DNA from: Bacteroidota bacterium
GTDB taxonomy: Bacteria; Bacteroidota; Bacteroidia; AKYH767-A; CANKSK01
DNA: 6,934 nt
Assembly: GCA_947485425.1 (NCBI GenBank)
Contig: CANKSK010000056.1
Coordinates: 1-6,934 of the forward strand
Direction of reading: 5' to 3'
The position numbers and the translations under genes were made by a program. Shown here piece by piece: positions 6,421-6,934 of the stretch. Numbering within the stretch: position 1 is the stretch's first letter; each line of letters opens with the position of its first letter. Below the pieces are notes generated by a model that had not been told where the DNA came from, ran no database searches, and worked only from the letters and a program-made list of their open reading frames with translations.

Positions 6421-6934
6421 CAAAATCAGCAAGATTTTATTTGTACTTGTACAAATGGTGATTTTGAGACGGGTACTTTCGCCAACTGGTCTGGTCAGAC
6501 CGGATTTTGTTGTGGTGTAGTGATGACAGCCAATGGAATTGTCAATGGTCGACATACCATCATGTCCGGAAATGGCTTGGATCCCAACAGCTGTAATAAA
6601 GTAAAGGTCAATGCACCTGGAACAGGTACTTTTTCAGCGCGCTTGGGAAATTCATTTGTGGGTGCAGAAGCAGAACGTCTTCGCTTCACCTTTACGGTAA
6701 ATCCCAATAATTATCTTTTTATTTATAAATATGCCGTTATTCTCGAAGATCCAGGGCATCCCCTCAGTGATCAGCCCCGATTTGAAGTGAGTTTGTTAAA
6801 TGGAGCCAATCAGGTTATTGACCCTACATGTGGACATTATTTGTTTGTTTCTGGTAGCAATATGGGATCGCAATGGAAAAGTTGTGGGCCTTCTGTTAGA
6901 TATAAAGATTGGGAAACTGTAGGTTTGGATCTCA
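6325..6934 (+). CDS. Tandem paralogue of the giant PKD protein, N-terminal part only (runs off the window)
   Basis: An open frame without a stop covers 203 codons to the window edge. The product starts MKTDMTYK, has a hydrophobic segment (about residues 15-28) and a likely signal peptidase site at PLKA|QNQ after residue 32. The rest matches residues 31-198 of the upstream protein: CTC, NGDFETG, CCG, GRHTIM, ARLGNS, GAEAERLR, LFIY, LEDPGHP, QPRFE, ANQVIDPTCG and DWE.VGLD are shared, about 64% identity by hand alignment, and the cysteines are conserved. It is therefore a duplicated gene for a secreted surface protein with the same head domain. Whether PKD repeats and a sorting domain follow is expected but unseen. 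ATG 6325 is preferred as the longer frame; ATG 6337 is possible, because GAGG at 6321-6324 touches the first ATG and is 12 bases from the second. The gap of 52 bases and shared strand suggest one operon. Confidence 0.88.
   Translation, partial: MKTDMTYKINNFWRVFSFLFIVFAFFSMPLKAQNQQDFICTCTNGDFETGTFANWSGQTGFCCGVVMTANGIVNGRHTIMSGNGLDPNSCNKVKVNAPGTGTFSARLGNSFVGAEAERLRFTFTVNPNNYLFIYKYAVILEDPGHPLSDQPRFEVSLLNGANQVIDPTCGHYLFVSGSNMGSQWKSCGPSVRYKDWETVGLDL

Noticed and set aside
6495..6707. A 70-codon antisense open frame near the right edge
   Set aside because: It is opposite the paralogue head domain, whose + strand frame aligns closely with the upstream protein.

Overview
The window looks like part of a Bacteroidota chromosome, probably from a free-living, gliding or surface-colonising lineage. 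It holds one complete giant surface-protein gene and the start of a second, related gene in tandem, both on the + strand. The assignment rests on four things: a C-terminal domain of the gliding-motility-associated (CHU_C, type IX secretion type B) kind; long arrays of Cys-containing PKD domains with YPLP-type linkers; AT-rich leaders without a well-placed Shine-Dalgarno; and a TAnnTTTG promoter-like box, the Bacteroidota -7 consensus. Genus or family cannot be told from this sequence.

Layout. Bases 1-71 are a leader with a promoter-like box. Bases 72-6272 encode a 2066-residue secreted protein: signal peptide (1-30), a Cys-rich head domain (about 31-232), one Ig-like spacer domain (about 233-304), twenty tandem PKD domains of 82-89 residues (305-1974) and the C-terminal sorting domain (1975-2066). 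Bases 6273-6324 are a 52-base gap with no convincing terminator. From 6325 to the window end runs the 5' part (203 codons) of a second gene whose signal peptide and head domain closely match the first (about 64% identity by hand alignment over the mature part). It leaves the window before its stalk or C-terminus can be seen.

How the parts fit. The expected picture is a rod-like adhesin. Sec exports it to the periplasm, the type IX system moves it across the outer membrane using the C-terminal domain, and the head is displayed at the end of a PKD stalk. The neighbouring gene would supply a second protein with a very similar head. No secretion-machinery gene (for example a SprF/PorP-like partner) lies in this window.

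No new system of an unknown class is evident. The points most worth a second look are inside the giant gene: an extra cysteine pair found only in PKD repeats 10 and 16, placed in register across a predicted hairpin; a shared 20-base junction and weakened core motifs that hint at a six-repeat block duplication; and the head domain itself, for which I have no confident family name.
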